Below the pieces are notes generated by a model that was not told the DNA's origin, made no database searches, and saw only the letters and a list, made by a program, of their open reading frames with translations. The translations under genes were made by a program, and so were the position numbers. Below, one piece after another: positions 55,956 to 64,000 of a stretch of DNA of 64,000 nt. The stretch covers positions 4,888,501 to 4,952,500 of the forward strand of contig NC_021149.1 in the NCBI RefSeq assembly GCF_000380335.1, given 5' to 3'. Numbering within the stretch: position 1 is the first letter of the stretch; every line of letters begins with the position of its first letter. This DNA is from Azotobacter vinelandii CA. GTDB lineage: Bacteria; Pseudomonadota; Gammaproteobacteria; Pseudomonadales; Pseudomonadaceae.

Positions 55956-57329
55956 TCAGCCCGGCATTTCGCTCGCCGTCAGGTCCAGACAATGCCGCGC
56001 CTTGGCGATCAGTTCATCTATCTCCGCCTCGGAAATCACCAACGGCGGCGCGACTATCATGGTGTCGCCGACCGCGCGCATCACCAGGCCGTTGGCGAAG
56101 CAGTGCTCGCGGCAGCGCATGCCGGCCGCCAGGTCGGCGGGGAAGCGTTCGCGGGTCTTTTTGTCCTTGACCAGTTCCAGCGCGGCGAGCATGCCGAGGC
56201 CGCGGACCTCGCCGACCAGCGGGTGTTCGGCCAGTTCGCGCCAGCGCCGTTGCAGGTAGGGGCCGGTGCGTGTGCGGACCCGTTCGACGATGCCTTCCTC
56301 GCGCAACAGGCGGATGTTCTCCAGGGCCAGCGCGGCCGCCACCGGGTGCCCGGAGTAGGTGAAGCCGTGGTAGAACTCGCCGCCCTCTTCGAGCACTTCG
56401 ACGATCCTGTCGCGCACCACCACCCCGCCCATCGGCAGGTAGCCGGAGGTCAGGCCCTTGGCGATCGCCATCAGGTCCGGCTCCAGCCCGTAGTACTGGC
56501 TGCCGAACCATTCGCCGGTGCGGCCGAAACCGCAGACCACTTCGTCGGCGGCGAAGAGGATGTCGTACTTGCGGAGGATCTCGCGGATGCGCGGCCAGTA
56601 GCTGTCCGGCGGGATGATCACCCCGCCGGCGCCCTGGATCGGTTCGGCGATGAAGGCGGCGACCCGTTCCTCGCCGATCTCGAGGATCTTGCGTTCGAGC
56701 TGGTCGGCGACACGGATGCCGAATGCTTCCGGGTCGAGGCCGCCGCCCTCGCCGAACCAGTAGGGCTGGTCGATGTGCTCGATACCGGGAATCGGCAGGT
56801 CGCCCTGGCCGTGCATGGCCTTCATGCCGCCCAGGCTGGCGCCGGCGACGGTGGAGCCGTGGTAGCCGTTCCAGCGGCCGATGACGACGTTCTTCCGTGG
56901 CTGCCCCTTGATCGCCCAGTAATGGCGCACCAGGCGCAGCACGGTATCGTTGGCCTCCGAGCCGGAGCCGGTGAAGAACACATGATGCATGCCCGGCGGC
57001 GCCAGTTCGGCGATCGCCCGGGCCAGTTCCACGGCCGGCGGGTGAGCGGTCTGGAAGAACAGGTTGTAGTAGGGCAGCTCGCGCATCTGCCGGCTGGCCG
57101 CCTCGACCAGTTCCTCGCGGCCGTAGCCGACGTTGACGCACCAGAGCCCGGCCATGCCGTCGAGGATGCAGTTGCCTTCGCTGTCCCACAGGTAGACGCC
57201 GGAGGCGCGGGTGATGATCCGCGGGCCGTGCTCCTTGAGCTGTCTGTAGTCGCTGAACGGCGGCAGGTGGTGGGCATGGCCGAGCGCCTGCCAGTGCCGG
57301 GTCTGCGGATTGCCGGTGGCGTCTTTCAT
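55956..57329 (-). CDS. spuC: Polyamine:pyruvate aminotransferase SpuC
   Basis: 457-aa class III PLP aminotransferase that transaminates putrescine or related polyamines in P. aeruginosa. The PLP lysine is in [17 protein letters not shown], the PLP Asp in [16 protein letters not shown], and [17 protein letters not shown] binds phosphate. Start ATG at 57329. It lies 68 bp downstream of spuB. In P. aeruginosa spuD follows at once; here the cassette segment does. Confidence 0.92.
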   Translation of the reverse strand: MKDATGNPQTRHWQALGHAHHLPPFSDYRQLKEHGPRIITRASGVYLWDSEGNCILDGMAGLWCVNVGYGREELVEAASRQMRELPYYNLFFQTAHPPAVELARAIAELAPPGMHHVFFTGSGSEANDTVLRLVRHYWAIKGQPRKNVVIGRWNGYHGSTVAGASLGGMKAMHGQGDLPIPGIEHIDQPYWFGEGGGLDPEAFGIRVADQLERKILEIGEERVAAFIAEPIQGAGGVIIPPDSYWPRIREILRKYDILFAADEVVCGFGRTGEWFGSQYYGLEPDLMAIAKGLTSGYLPMGGVVVRDRIVEVLEEGGEFYHGFTYSGHPVAAALALENIRLLREEGIVERVRTRTGPYLQRRWRELAEHPLVGEVRGLGMLAALELVKDKKTRERFPADLAAGMRCREHCFANGLVMRAVGDTMIVAPPLVISEAEIDELIAKARHCLDLTASEMPG

Positions 57330-57397
57330 GGAAAGCCCTCCTCTTACGCGGGGCGCGGCCCACCGGCCGGTGGGCGGGCCGGGAAAAGCCTGGCGGA

Positions 57398-58759
57398 TCA
57401 CACCGAGAGCAGCAGGAAGGCCCGCTCCCAGGAGCTGATCACCCGCTTGAAGTTCTCGTTCTCGGCGCGCTTCACCGCGATGTAGGCGGTGATGAAGCGC
57501 GGGTTCAGGTAGCGCTCCAGCGCGCGGCAGTTCTCCATGCGCTCCAGCGCCGCCTCCAGGGTCAGCGGCAGGCGCAGGCTGCGCCGCTCGTAGCCGCGCC
57601 CCTGTACCGGGGCGCTCGGCTGCAACTGCTCGACCATGCCGATGTAGCCGCACAGGAGGCTCGCGGCGATGGCCAGGTAGGGGTTGGCGTCGGCGCCCGG
57701 CAGGCGGTTCTCCACCCGCCGGTTGTGCGGCGCGGAGTCCGGCACGCGCAGGCCGACGGTGCGGTTTTCCTCGCCCCACTCGACGTTGACCGGCGCCGAG
57801 GTGCCGGGCAGGAAGCGGCGAAACGAGTTGACGTTGGGCGCGAACAGCGGCAGCAGTTCGGGAATGTATTTCTGCAGTCCGCCGATATGGTTGAGGAACA
57901 GCTCGCTCATGGAGCCGTCCGGAGTGGAGAAGATGTTCTGCCCGTCGCTGTCGAGCACGCTCTGGTGCAGGTGCATGGCGCTGCCCGGCTCGCCGGTCAT
58001 CGGCTTGGCCATGAAGGTGGCGGTGACGTTGTGCTTGAGCGCCGCCTCGCGCAGGGTGCGCTTGAACACGAAGATCTGGTCAGCCAGGTGCAGCGCTTCG
58101 CCGTGACGGAAGTTGATTTCCATCTGCGCGGTGCCTTCCTCGTGGATCAGGGTGTCCAGATCCAGGCCCTGGGCCTCGCACCAGTCGTACATGTCCTCGA
58201 ACAGCGGGTCGAACTCGTTGGCCGCGTCGATGGAGAACGACTGGCGGCCGGTCTCCTGACGGCCGGAGCGGCCCACCGGGGCCTGCAGCGGGTAGTCGGG
58301 GTCGTCGCTGCGCTGGGTCAGGTAGAACTCCATCTCCGGCGCGACGATCGGCTGCCAGCCGCGCTCGGCGTACATCGCCAGCACCTTCTTGAGCAGGTTG
58401 CGCGGCGACAGTTCGATGGGGTTGCCCCACTTGTCGCTGGTGTCGTGGATCACCATGGCGGTCGGCTCGACGGCCCAGGGCACGAGGAACGCCGCGCTCT
58501 CGTCGGGATGACAGAACATGTCGATCTCGGCCGGATCGAGCAGCCGGTAATAGACGTCCTCGTTCACATAGTCGCCGGTCACGGTCTGCAGCAGCACGCT
58601 CTCCGGCAGGCGCATGCCCCGCTCGGCGATGAACTTGCTGGTCGGCGCGATCTTGCCGCGGGCGATGCCGGTCATGTCGCTGATCAGGCACTCGACCTCG
58701 GTGATCTTGCGTTCCTTCAGCCAGAGGGTAAGACGTTCCAGCTTGCCACTGGCGCTCAT
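57398..58759 (-). CDS. spuB: Gamma-glutamylpolyamine synthetase SpuB (glutamine synthetase family)
   Basis: 453-aa ATP-dependent ligase joining glutamate to polyamines, the first step of the gamma-glutamylation route. GS-family motifs: [15 protein letters not shown] (metal Glu), [26 protein letters not shown] and [20 protein letters not shown]. Start ATG at 58759. It lies between spuA and spuC on one strand and is paralogous to spuI on the other. Confidence 0.93.
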   Translation of the reverse strand: MSASGKLERLTLWLKERKITEVECLISDMTGIARGKIAPTSKFIAERGMRLPESVLLQTVTGDYVNEDVYYRLLDPAEIDMFCHPDESAAFLVPWAVEPTAMVIHDTSDKWGNPIELSPRNLLKKVLAMYAERGWQPIVAPEMEFYLTQRSDDPDYPLQAPVGRSGRQETGRQSFSIDAANEFDPLFEDMYDWCEAQGLDLDTLIHEEGTAQMEINFRHGEALHLADQIFVFKRTLREAALKHNVTATFMAKPMTGEPGSAMHLHQSVLDSDGQNIFSTPDGSMSELFLNHIGGLQKYIPELLPLFAPNVNSFRRFLPGTSAPVNVEWGEENRTVGLRVPDSAPHNRRVENRLPGADANPYLAIAASLLCGYIGMVEQLQPSAPVQGRGYERRSLRLPLTLEAALERMENCRALERYLNPRFITAYIAVKRAENENFKRVISSWERAFLLLSV

Positions 58760-58784
58760 GATGACACTCCTTGCAATTCGCTCG

Positions 58785-59537
58785 CTAACGACGCTCCGCC
58801 CGACGCCGGCAGGCGTCGCCGAAGGCCTGGAACAGGGCCCGGGAACAGGGGTTGGTGTGGAACTGCCATTCCGGATGCCACTGCACGCCGAGGGCGAAGG
58901 ACTTCGCACCCTCGACGGAAAACGCCTCGATCAGCCCGTCCTGGGCCAACCCTTCCGTGCGCAGGCCGGGAGCCAGGCGCTCGATGCCCTGGCCGTGCAG
59001 CGAGTTGACCTCGATCCGCCGGGGCAGGCCCAATCCGTCGAGCAGCCCGCCGGGCTGCACGTGCAGCGCATGGCGCGGCCCGTACTGGATTTCCAGCGCC
59101 TCGTCCTCCAGCTCGCGGTGGTCGGCGTAGGGGCCGGCCTCGTGGACCTTCTGGTGCAGGCTGCCGCCGAAGGCCACGTTCATTTCCTGGAAGCCCCGGC
59201 AGATGCCGAGCAACGGCACGCCGGCGGCGACCGCGGCGCGGATCAGCGGCAGCGTGGTGCTGTCGCGGGCCGGATCGTGAGGGGTGCCCGGCGCGCTGGC
59301 GGCCCCCTGGTAATAGTGGGGTTCGACGTTCGACGGCGAGCCGGTGCAGAGCAGGCCGTCGAGCCGCTCCAGCAGGGCCTCCCGGTCGATCAGTTCGCCC
59401 AGCGCGGGAACGATCAGTGGCAGGCCGCCGGCCCCTTCCGCCACCGCCCGCAGGTACTTGTCGCCGGCGATATGGAAGGGGTGCGAACCGATCTGCCGGG
59501 TGCAGGCGGTCACGCCGATCAGGGGCAGGCGGGGCAT
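58785..59537 (-). CDS. spuA: Gamma-glutamyl-polyamine hydrolase SpuA (class I GATase)
   Basis: 250-aa PuuD-type amidohydrolase releasing glutamate from gamma-glutamyl intermediates. The Cys nucleophile is in PLLGICRGFQEMNVAFGG, and the His-Glu pair in ALGVQWHPEWQ. Start ATG at 59537. First gene of spuA-spuB-spuC, divergent from spuI. Confidence 0.93.
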   Translation of the reverse strand: MPRLPLIGVTACTRQIGSHPFHIAGDKYLRAVAEGAGGLPLIVPALGELIDREALLERLDGLLCTGSPSNVEPHYYQGAASAPGTPHDPARDSTTLPLIRAAVAAGVPLLGICRGFQEMNVAFGGSLHQKVHEAGPYADHRELEDEALEIQYGPRHALHVQPGGLLDGLGLPRRIEVNSLHGQGIERLAPGLRTEGLAQDGLIEAFSVEGAKSFALGVQWHPEWQFHTNPCSRALFQAFGDACRRRAERR

Positions 59538-59812
59538 GGCATCATCCTGACTGTCGGGGGAGTGGAGTCGAGCTTAGTCTTGTTCATTTTTTTAGACAAC
59601 AGACTACGAGGCGAAACGGTATACCCTGCACGGGCCCAGTCCCATACGGCCTCGCCGCCACCTCGAAGAGCCGCCCGGAAGGGCCGGAAAATCGGCATGC
59701 AAGCCCCATTCCTAACCGACGGCAGCCAGCCTTGACAGCGACATGGCTTTGGGATTGACTCAGCATTGGCGCAATGAATGATTGAAATTTTAAACAATCA
59801 AGGTGTTACATC
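59538..59812. promoter_or_regulatory. Divergent spuA/spuI regulatory region
   Basis: AT-rich 275 bp. An inverted repeat TGATTG (59779-59784) / CAATCA (59795-59800) with the centre AAATTTTAAA lies 13 bp before spuI. A related TTTAGACAAC motif lies about 50-60 bp before spuA, next to a run of T. The shared TTTARACAA could be the binding site of a polyamine regulator such as PauR, which is inference. Confidence 0.5.
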
Positions 59813-61189
59813 ATGTCGGTACCCGCGCGTGCCGTTCAGCTCAACGAAGCGAACGCGTTCCTCAAGGAACATCCCGAGGTGCTGTTCGTCGACCTGCTCA
59901 TCGCCGACATGAACGGCGTGGTGCGCGGCAAACGCATCGAACGCACCAGTCTGCACAAAGTATATGAACAGGGCATCAACCTGCCCGCCTCGCTGTTCGC
60001 CCTGGACATCAACGGCGCCACGGTCGAGCGCAGCGGCCTGGGCCTGGACATCGGCGATTCCGACCGCATCTGCTACCCGATCCCCGACACCCTGAGCAAG
60101 GAGCCCTGGCAGAAGCGCCCCACCGCGCAGCTCCTGATGACCATGCACGAGCGCGACGGCACGCCCTTCTTCGCCGACCCGCGGGAAGTGCTGCGCCAGG
60201 TGGTGGCCCGCTTCGAGGAGCTGGAGCTGACTGTCTGCGCCGCCTTCGAGCTGGAGTTCTACCTGATCGACCAGGAGAACGTGAACGGCCGGCCGCAGCC
60301 GCCGCGCTCGCCGATCTCCGGCAAGCGCCCGCAGTCGAGCCAGGTCTACCTGATCGACGACCTCGACGAGTACGTCGACTGCCTGCAGGACATCCTCGAA
60401 GGCGCCAAGGAACAGGGCATCCCGGCCGACGCCATCGTCAAGGAGAGCGCCCCGGCGCAGTTCGAGGTAAACCTCCACCACGTCGCCGACCCGATCAAGG
60501 CCTGCGACCACGCCGTGCTGCTCAAGCGGCTGATCAAGAACATCGCCTACGACCACGAGATGGACTCCACCTTCATGGCCAAGCCCTACCCGGGCCAGGC
60601 CGGCAATGGGTTGCACGTGCACATCTCGATCCTCGACAAGGACGGCAGGAACATCTTCGCCGGCGACGATCCCCGGCAGAACGCCGCCCTGCGCCACACG
60701 ATCGGCGGCGTGCTGGAAACCATGCCCGCCTCGATGGCCTTCCTCTGTCCCAACGTCAACTCCTATCGCCGCTTCGGCGCCCAGTTCTACGTGCCCAACG
60801 CGCTCTGCTGGGGGCTGGACAACCGCACCGTGGCCCTGCGCGTGCCGACCGGCAGCGCGGACGCGGTGCGCATCGAGCACCGCGTCGCCGGCGCCGACGC
60901 CAACCCTTACCTGGTGATGGCCGCGCTGCTCGCCGGCGCGCACCACGGACTGGCCGGGCGGATCGAGCCGGGCGAGCCGATCGAGGGCAATTCCTACGAG
61001 CAGGTCGAGCCCAGCCTGCCCAACAACCTGCGCGACGCGCTGCGCCGGCTGGACGAGGACGAGATCCTCTCCCGCTATATCAGTCCGGACTACATCGACG
61101 TCTTCGTCGCCTGCAAGGAGAGCGAGCTGGAGGAGTTCGAGCACTCGATCTCCGACCTGGAATACAACTGGTATCTGCACACGGTCTGA
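59813..61189 (+). CDS. spuI: Glutamylpolyamine synthetase SpuI (glutamine synthetase family)
   Basis: 458-aa GS-family enzyme, a second paralogue for gamma-glutamylating putrescine or other amines. Motifs: VCAAFELEFYLIDQ, KESAPAQFEVNLHHVADP, GNGLHVHISILDKDG and [20 protein letters not shown]. Start ATG at 59813. It is divergent from spuA and followed by aguB after 161 bp, the order known from P. aeruginosa. Confidence 0.92.
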   Translation: MSVPARAVQLNEANAFLKEHPEVLFVDLLIADMNGVVRGKRIERTSLHKVYEQGINLPASLFALDINGATVERSGLGLDIGDSDRICYPIPDTLSKEPWQKRPTAQLLMTMHERDGTPFFADPREVLRQVVARFEELELTVCAAFELEFYLIDQENVNGRPQPPRSPISGKRPQSSQVYLIDDLDEYVDCLQDILEGAKEQGIPADAIVKESAPAQFEVNLHHVADPIKACDHAVLLKRLIKNIAYDHEMDSTFMAKPYPGQAGNGLHVHISILDKDGRNIFAGDDPRQNAALRHTIGGVLETMPASMAFLCPNVNSYRRFGAQFYVPNALCWGLDNRTVALRVPTGSADAVRIEHRVAGADANPYLVMAALLAGAHHGLAGRIEPGEPIEGNSYEQVEPSLPNNLRDALRRLDEDEILSRYISPDYIDVFVACKESELEEFEHSISDLEYNWYLHTV

Positions 61190-61350
61190 CCGGCCGGCCG
61201 GAAAACGGCCGCGTCGCAGCGTGCCCCCGGCGCTCCGCCCGGGCTGCGCGCGCCACCTTTCAGCCGCCGGCAGCGACTTCGCAACGTCATTTGACCCCGG
61301 CATCATCCTCTGCCAGCTTGAGGCTTTCCGCATCCCGCCACGAGGTCGCC

Positions 61351-62229
61351 ATGTCCCGCATCGTCACCGTCGCCGCCACCCAGATGGCCTGTTCCTGGGA
61401 TCGCGCCGCCAACATCGCCAACGCCGAACGGCTGGTGCGCGAGGCCGCGGCCAGGGGCGCGCAGGTCATCCTGCTCCAGGAACTGTTCGAGACCCCCTAC
61501 TTCTGCCAGAAGCCGAACCCGGACTACCTGCAACTGGCCACCACGGTCGAGGAAAACCCGGCCATCCGCCATTTCCGGAAGATCGCCGCCGAACTGCAGG
61601 TGGTGCTGCCGATCAGCTTCTACGAGCGGGCCGGGCAGGCGCGCTTCAACAGCATCGCCATCCTCGACGCGGACGGGCGGATGCTCGGCCTCTACCGCAA
61701 GAGCCATATCCCGGACGGTCCCGGCTACCACGAGAAGTACTACTTCAATCCCGGCGACACCGGCTTCAAGGTCTGGCAGACCCGCCACGGGCGGATCGGC
61801 GTGGCCATCTGCTGGGACCAGTGGTTCCCGGAAAGCGCGCGCAGCATGGCGCTGCAGGGCGCCGAGCTGCTGCTCTACCCCACCGCCATCGGCAGCGAGC
61901 CCCACGACCCGAGCATCCTCTCCCGCGACCACTGGCAGCGCGTGCAGCAGGGCCATGCCGCCGCCAACCTGACCCCGCTGATCGCCAGCAACCGCATCGG
62001 CCGCGAGGTGCAGGAGGACTACCATATCGACTTCTACGGCTCGTCGTTCATCGCCGACCAGTCCGGCGCCAAGCTCGAGGAGCTGGACAAGACGGAAGAA
62101 GGCGTGCTGGTGCACAGCTTCGACCTCGACCGCCTCGAGCACGTGCGCAGCGCCTGGGGGGTGTTCCGCGACCGCCGGCCCGACCTGTACGGCGCGATCA
62201 AGACCCTTGACGGCAGCCTGGAGTCCTGA
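61351..62229 (+). CDS. aguB: N-carbamoylputrescine amidohydrolase AguB
   Basis: 292-aa nitrilase-superfamily enzyme giving putrescine, CO2 and ammonia. The Glu-Lys-Cys triad is in ILLQELFETPYF, GLYRKSHIPDG and VAICWDQWFPE. I chose the ATG at 61351 (MSRIVTVAATQM), which gives the family N-terminus, over a frame-open ATG at 61291. aguA follows after 3 bp. Confidence 0.95.
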   Translation: MSRIVTVAATQMACSWDRAANIANAERLVREAAARGAQVILLQELFETPYFCQKPNPDYLQLATTVEENPAIRHFRKIAAELQVVLPISFYERAGQARFNSIAILDADGRMLGLYRKSHIPDGPGYHEKYYFNPGDTGFKVWQTRHGRIGVAICWDQWFPESARSMALQGAELLLYPTAIGSEPHDPSILSRDHWQRVQQGHAAANLTPLIASNRIGREVQEDYHIDFYGSSFIADQSGAKLEELDKTEEGVLVHSFDLDRLEHVRSAWGVFRDRRPDLYGAIKTLDGSLES

Positions 62230-62232
62230 GGC

Positions 62233-63351
62233 ATGCCCGAACCGATGCGAACCCTGAGCGGCACGCCGCGCGCCGATGGCTTCCGCATGCCCGCCGAGTG
62301 GGAGCCGCACGCCCAGACCTGGATGCTCTGGCCGGAACGCCCGGACAACTGGCGGCTCGGCGGCAAGCCGGCGCAGGCCGCCTTCGCCACGGTGGCCCGC
62401 GCCATCGCCCGCTTCGAGCCGGTGACCGTCGGCGTCTCGGCGGCGCAGTACGAGAACGCCTGCGTCCGCCTCGCCGGCGCCGACATCCGGGTGGTCGAAC
62501 TGAGCAGCGACGACGCCTGGGTACGCGACACCGGACCGACCTTCCTGGTCGACGACGCCGGCGAGGTGCGCGGCGTGGACTGGACCTTCAACGCCTGGGG
62601 CGGCTTCGCCGGCGGCCTGTACGCGCCCTGGAACCGCGACGACCAGGTGGCGCGCAAGATCCTCGGTATCGAGCGCTGCGCCCGCTACCGCACCGAAGGC
62701 TTCGTGCTGGAAGGCGGCGCCATCCACGTCGACGGCGAGGGCACCCTGCTCACCACCGAGGAATGCCTGCTCAACCCGAACCGCAACCCGCACCTCTCGC
62801 GCGAGGAGATCGAGGCCGTGCTCGCCGGGCACCTGGCCGTCGAACGGGTGATCTGGCTGCCGCAGGGGCTGTACAACGACGAGACCGACGGCCATGTCGA
62901 CAACTTCTGCTGCTTCGTGCGTCCCGGCGAGGTGCTGCTGGCCTGGACCGATGACCCGCAGGACCCCAACCACCCGCGCTGCCGGGCGGCGCTGGAGGTG
63001 CTCGAGCGGGTCCGCGACGCCCGCGGCCGGGCCCTGCGCGTGCAGCGGATGCCGATACCAGGTCCGCTGCACGCCAGCGCGGAGGAATGCGCCGGCGTCG
63101 ACCCGGCCGCCGACAGCCAGCCGCGCGATCCGTCGATCCGCCTGGCCGCCTCCTACGTGAATTTCCTGATCGTCAACGGCGGCATCATCGCGCCGGCCTT
63201 CGACGATCCGCGCGACGCCGAGGCCGAGGCCCTTCTCCGGCAGTCGTTCCCCGGGCGCGAGGTGTTGATGCTACCCGGCCGCGAGATTCTCCTCGGCGGC
63301 GGCAACATCCACTGCATCACCCAGCAGCAGCCGGCCGCACGACGGCGCTGA
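62233..63351 (+). CDS. aguA: Agmatine deiminase AguA
   Basis: 372-aa guanidino-group-modifying enzyme converting agmatine to N-carbamoylputrescine. Substrate residues are in [16 protein letters not shown] and [16 protein letters not shown], and the catalytic Cys in [12 protein letters not shown]. Normal length. Start ATG at 62233, tightly coupled to aguB. The TetR regulator AguR that precedes these genes in P. aeruginosa is not seen in the window. Confidence 0.96.
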   Translation: MPEPMRTLSGTPRADGFRMPAEWEPHAQTWMLWPERPDNWRLGGKPAQAAFATVARAIARFEPVTVGVSAAQYENACVRLAGADIRVVELSSDDAWVRDTGPTFLVDDAGEVRGVDWTFNAWGGFAGGLYAPWNRDDQVARKILGIERCARYRTEGFVLEGGAIHVDGEGTLLTTEECLLNPNRNPHLSREEIEAVLAGHLAVERVIWLPQGLYNDETDGHVDNFCCFVRPGEVLLAWTDDPQDPNHPRCRAALEVLERVRDARGRALRVQRMPIPGPLHASAEECAGVDPAADSQPRDPSIRLAASYVNFLIVNGGIIAPAFDDPRDAEAEALLRQSFPGREVLMLPGREILLGGGNIHCITQQQPAARRR

Positions 63352-63361
63352 ACGGCCCCGC

Positions 63362-63685
63362 TCAGCGTCCGTCGGCGCAGAACAGTTGGTAGAGCGTTTC
63401 GATCACCGCCAGGGCCTGCGGACTGCTGATCCGGTAGTGGATCTGCTTGCCGTCGCGCCGGGTCGCCACCAGCCCTTCGCGGCGCAGCACGCCCAGTTGC
63501 TGGGACAGGGTCGGCTGGCGGATGCCCAGCAGGGCCTCCAGTTCGCCGACATTGCGTTCGCCATGGGACAGTTGGCAGAGCAGCATGAGGCGATCGGGGT
63601 TGGCCAGCACCTTGAGCAATTGCTCGGCCTGGCCGGCGGATTCGCGCAGGCGCTGGATGTCGATGGCGGAAGTCGTTTCAGTCAT
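63362..63685 (-). CDS. ArsR/SmtB-family regulator (BigR/SqrR-like)
   Basis: 107-aa winged-helix repressor. The HTH is LEALLGIRQPTLSQQLGVLR with the wing VATRRDGKQIHYRIS. Two cysteines, in MLLCQLS (near residue 37) and at the C-terminus (LFCADGR), occupy the places of the disulfide-forming pair in the persulfide sensors BigR and SqrR; typical metal-binding ArsR motifs (CxC) are absent. Start ATG at 63685. It is convergent with aguA. Confidence 0.82.
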   Translation of the reverse strand: MTETTSAIDIQRLRESAGQAEQLLKVLANPDRLMLLCQLSHGERNVGELEALLGIRQPTLSQQLGVLRREGLVATRRDGKQIHYRISSPQALAVIETLYQLFCADGR

Positions 63686-63848
63686 GGGCAAGAAGCTCGA
63701 TTGCGCTGGGCATAAGCTATTTAGAGACAACAGCTTTTTCAACGCCTGACGGCGCGGGAAGACGAGCGCAATGCGAGGGAGATGGCTCCGGGCCGCCCCA
63801 CCCCGACGGGTGGGAGCGCCTGGAGGAGGCGGCATGGCCGCCCCGGAA

Positions 63849-64000
63849 TTACAGCAGCGGCAGGGTGTAGCTGACGATCAGGCGGTTCTCGTCGACGTCG
63901 CGGACGAAGTTGCTGCGCATGGTGGCGTTGCGCCACTTCAGACTCAGGTTCTTCAACATACCGCTCTGGAACACATAGGCGATGTCCATGTCGCGTTCCC
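63849..64000 (-). CDS. OprD-family outer-membrane porin (C-terminal fragment)
   Basis: Only the last 50 codons are in the window. They read MDIAYVFQSGMLKNLSLKWR, then ENRLIVSYTLPLL and stop, the C-terminal beta-strands of OprD/OprE-type porins. In P. aeruginosa oprE lies next to aguA, which supports the call. Confidence 0.8.
   Translation of the reverse strand, partial: ERDMDIAYVFQSGMLKNLSLKWRNATMRSNFVRDVDENRLIVSYTLPLL

Overview
The window is about 64 kb of GC-rich chromosome from a gammaproteobacterium of the Pseudomonadaceae. Gene content and order (ptsP-rppH, ilvA-rpiA, serA beside a D-2-hydroxyglutarate dehydrogenase, oxyR-recG, rubredoxin-ubiC-ubiA-phoB-phoR, phoU-pstBACS, spu/agu polyamine genes, an OprD-type porin) match the Pseudomonas aeruginosa lineage as I remember it. 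A NifA/sigma-54-type promoter and a NifX-like protein point to a diazotroph, such as Azotobacter or a nitrogen-fixing Pseudomonas. The species cannot be fixed from the sequence alone.

Layout. 1-18.3 kb: housekeeping and metabolic genes (partial ptsP, rppH, a HAD phosphatase, ilvA, rpiA, a FAH-family enzyme, the serA/D2HGDH pair, two transporters and several small conserved proteins). 18.3-28.9 kb: oxyR-recG, a YbaK/HDOD gene broken by an in-frame amber codon, HU, rubredoxin, ubiC-ubiA, phoB-phoR and a CorC-type protein. 29-37 kb: an M23 peptidase and the phosphate regulon phoU-pstB-pstA-pstC-pstS, with Pho-box matches before phoB, pstC and pstS. 37.2-41.9 kb: a thioesterase, a mutarotase, a decayed catalase, an envelope lipoprotein/OmpA pair, a methyltransferase and a small RcnB/CigR-like protein. 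42.1-46.1 kb: a five-gene operon (double nitroreductase, rhodanese-ankyrin, NifX-like protein, unknown protein, GST-like protein) behind a perfect TGT-N10-ACA site and a sigma-54 promoter, so probably switched on with nitrogen fixation. 46.2-50.5 kb: a polyamine ABC transporter.

50.6-55.9 kb: an AT-richer accessory segment. It is an integrase-less gene-cassette array: three attC-type sites, all in the same orientation, each directly behind an ORF (HNH nuclease, SAM methyltransferase, unknown 287-aa protein). One attC site is split by an IS110/IS1111-family element whose transposase is itself frameshifted. An IS5-type transposase stub and a HigB/HigA-type toxin-antitoxin pair lie in the same segment. 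The segment sits between the polyamine transporter and spuC, splitting what is one spuABCDEFGH cluster in P. aeruginosa.

56-64 kb: spuC-spuB-spuA divergent from spuI-aguB-aguA. Together they cover agmatine to putrescine (aguA, aguB) and the gamma-glutamylated polyamine route (spuI/spuB, spuC, spuA). An ArsR-type regulator with two cysteines and the end of an OprD-family porin close the window. I saw no tRNA, rRNA or CRISPR array.
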